From an uncultured Bacteroides sp. (GTDB lineage Bacteria > Bacteroidota > Bacteroidia > Bacteroidales > Bacteroidaceae), in the NCBI GenBank assembly GCA_934716785.1, contig CAKUYM010000232.1:1-6880 (forward strand): a stretch of 6,880 bases of DNA, written 5' to 3'. Positions 5,446 to 6,880 of this stretch are shown here, one piece after another. Each line of letters begins with the position of its first letter. Position 1 is the stretch's first letter. Both the position numbers and the translations under genes were made by a program. The notes beneath the pieces are model-generated. The model was not told the origin of the DNA. It made no database searches and was given only the letters and a program-made list of their open reading frames with translations.

Positions 5446-5688
5446 ATGGAATTACTATCAGAAGACGAAGAAAAACCTTTTCGCATCAGAAGTTACACAA
5501 AAAAGGAGTTGGCTTGTTTGTACAATCCGCACATCACTCCGCGCTGTGCGATTCGCATATTCACCAAATGGATAAGAATCAACAAAGAATTGTCTCAGTT
5601 ATTAACCGACACGGGATATCATCCGCGCACACGGACTTTCACACCCCGGCAGGTACGAATCATAACCAGTATTCTGGACTTTCCATAA
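5446..5688 (+). CDS. DUF4248-like small protein
   Basis: An 80-residue basic protein that I recognise as the DUF4248 type found across Bacteroides: FRIRSYTKKELACLYNPHIT (12-31), then PRCAIRIFTKWIRINKELSQ (32-51), a TGY turn, and FTPRQVRIITSILDFP (65-80) at the end. The pattern of a 'YTKKELA-LY' start, a central helix with a basic face and a C-terminal 'FTPRQV' helix suggests a small helical, possibly DNA-binding fold, but no function is established. Genes of this family commonly sit beside HU-like genes in Bacteroides, as here. It has its own promoter, lies downstream of the HU terminator and ends in a terminator hairpin that overlaps its TAA stop. There is no signal peptide or membrane segment. 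The start at 5446 fits the promoter with a short A-rich leader. Confidence 0.85.
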   Translation: MELLSEDEEKPFRIRSYTKKELACLYNPHITPRCAIRIFTKWIRINKELSQLLTDTGYHPRTRTFTPRQVRIITSILDFP

Positions 5689-5716
5689 GGAACGTCCGGA
5701 ATACCGGTTTCTTTTT
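5666..5716 (+). terminator. Terminator hairpin overlapping the DUF4248-like stop codon
   Basis: The arms 5666-5679 and 5694-5707 pair at 13 of 14 positions (one A-C mismatch, one G-U). An inner TTCC (5681-5684) pairs with GGAA (5689-5692) around the loop ATAA, which contains the stop codon TAA (5686-5688). TTTCTTTTT (5708-5716) follows on the plus strand and overlaps the TAA of the convergent efflux gene. Plus-strand termination is the better-supported direction; the minus-strand reading lacks a T run. Confidence 0.75.
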
Positions 5717-6880
5717 ATTGCAGTTGTCCCGCCGCTTTCAGATAAGCTACATAATTGACATACTGCTGGAAATGAGCGTCCACCTTCGTCTGATAAGCCT
5801 GCTGCCACAATGCTTGTGCTTCCAAGTAATCCGACAGGGTTTCCAATCCTACTTCATATTGCTTACCGCTGACTTTCATGTTCTCTTCCGCCTGTGCCAA
5901 CGAACGTTCTGAAAGTTCCGTTTCCAACCGTGACTCATCCAGATTATTGGCTGCCTGCATCAACTCCAACAACATCTTCTCATTGGCGTTCTCTTGTTCA
6001 AAACGCGCCTGTTCGAGTTTCACCTTCGCTGATTTTACCTTATTGGTACGTTCGCCGAAATGGAACAAAGGAACGGAGACATTCAGAAATACAGAGAAAG
6101 CTCCCTTTTTCATCAAAGTCTCATCATTGACTTCCAGCCCGTGAAGATAGTCGTAACTACCCCTGACACCGACACGCGGCAACAGTTCGCTACGATTCAG
6201 CTTCACTTCCTGCTCGGCGATAGCAACCTGTTTGTTCAGGATTCCGTACTCCGGACGGGCGGTAATATCGGAAACCTGCATATTCCACTCCTTCTCCATT
6301 TCCGGAAAATCATCGGACACATCAATCTGCGTCGTCAGAGGACGACCGATGTAATGGCAAAGATTCATGCCGGCAAGACGGAGTGCGTTGTCAGCCTTCC
6401 GCAAAGCGAGTTCGCTCTCGTTGAGCTTCACCTGCACTTTCAGCACGTCATTCTGCGGTTTCATGCCATGCTTATGGGCACTCTCCACATTTTTGGAAAG
6501 TTCGGTCAACAAGGCGTGGTATTTCTCCGCCACTTTTTTCATCTCCTTCGCTTTCACCAACAGCACGTATGCCTTGTCCGTATTCAGGATAACCTCCGAA
6601 GAGGTCAAGGTTTCATTCAGATGAGCCATCTCCTTGCCCAGCAGTGACATCTTATATGCCGCACGAATTTTGCCTCCCATATAAAGAGGTTGCTCCACCT
6701 GCACTCCACCCGAGTAGACCGTTCCTATCTTATAGTCCAGATTCAGCCCGGGAAAGTAAGCGAATCCGCTGGACACCATCTCTCCGGTTGAAGGATTGGG
6801 AGTGAAGACAGGAAGATTGCCGCCCGGCACACCGAGACTTCCGTCGGCGGTGCTGTAAATGCCGGTTCCCGTGGCGGTAA
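5715..6880 (-). CDS. TolC-family outer-membrane efflux protein (partial, N-terminus off the right edge)
   Basis: The frame ends at TAA 5717-5715 and is still open at base 6880, giving 387 residues; the signal peptide and perhaps 50-100 residues are outside the window. The visible part starts within an early region (ATGTGIYSTADGSLGVPGGN) and shows both outer-membrane efflux (OEP) repeats. The first includes VQVEQPLYMGGKIRAAYKMS and long amphipathic helices rich in Glu, Lys and Leu. The second includes VSVPLFHFGERTNKVKSAKV, the helix ESRLETELSERSLAQAEENM, and the typical ending YEVGLETLSDYLEAQALWQQ. TolC proteins form trimeric channels that link an inner-membrane pump and a periplasmic adaptor to the outside. 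In Bacteroides such genes are usually in an operon with RND or MacB-type pumps; these would lie beyond the right edge, and the substrate cannot be told. A GTG at 6830 is in frame but is internal, not the start. Confidence 0.95.
   Translation of the reverse strand, partial: TATGTGIYSTADGSLGVPGGNLPVFTPNPSTGEMVSSGFAYFPGLNLDYKIGTVYSGGVQVEQPLYMGGKIRAAYKMSLLGKEMAHLNETLTSSEVILNTDKAYVLLVKAKEMKKVAEKYHALLTELSKNVESAHKHGMKPQNDVLKVQVKLNESELALRKADNALRLAGMNLCHYIGRPLTTQIDVSDDFPEMEKEWNMQVSDITARPEYGILNKQVAIAEQEVKLNRSELLPRVGVRGSYDYLHGLEVNDETLMKKGAFSVFLNVSVPLFHFGERTNKVKSAKVKLEQARFEQENANEKMLLELMQAANNLDESRLETELSERSLAQAEENMKVSGKQYEVGLETLSDYLEAQALWQQAYQTKVDAHFQQYVNYVAYLKAAGQLQ

Noticed and set aside
6828..6830. GTG as start of the TolC-family protein
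   Set aside because: The frame continues upstream to the window edge with TolC-like sequence, and a start here would remove the signal peptide.

Overview
The window looks like Bacteroides or a close relative. The evidence is a SusC/RagA-type receptor with an STN domain, FecR and ECF sigma proteins of the Bacteroidetes type, HU-related proteins of the HU-HIG type, a DUF4248-like small protein, A-rich ribosome-binding regions without clear Shine-Dalgarno sequences, and promoters of the Bacteroides -33/-7 (TAnnTTTG) kind.

Layout. Positions 1-1802 (minus) hold the N-terminal 600 residues of a SusC-like TonB-dependent receptor that runs off the left edge. Upstream of it lie a FecR-type anti-sigma factor (2026-3018, minus) and its ECF sigma factor (3131-3799, minus). 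Together they form a classic trans-envelope regulatory module: receptor STN domain, then anti-sigma factor, then sigma factor, then receptor operon. The 223-bp gap between receptor and anti-sigma gene carries, on the opposite strand, a complete small transcription unit: a -33/-7 promoter, a roughly 80-nt two-hairpin RNA and an intrinsic terminator. This resembles the cis-antisense sRNAs known from Bacteroides polysaccharide utilisation loci (DonS type).

Positions 3837-5716 (plus) form a separate accessory cassette: an HU-HIG protein with a C-terminal winged helix (4013-4612), a second HU-HIG protein with an acidic, proline-rich tail (4805-5275), a strong terminator, and a DUF4248-like protein (5446-5688) with its own promoter and a terminator that overlaps its stop codon. 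Both HU genes share a promoter architecture, TTAAAGCACCT-N19-TAnnTTTG. The leader of the first carries four direct repeats with an exact 22-bp period plus a perfect 16-bp inverted repeat, a likely operator or RNA switch.

Positions 5715-6880 (minus) hold the C-terminal 387 residues of a TolC-family outer-membrane efflux protein, convergent with the DUF4248-like gene and open at the right edge.

The most notable signals are the antisense sRNA and the repeat-rich HU leader. No intergenic stretch exceeds 300 bp.
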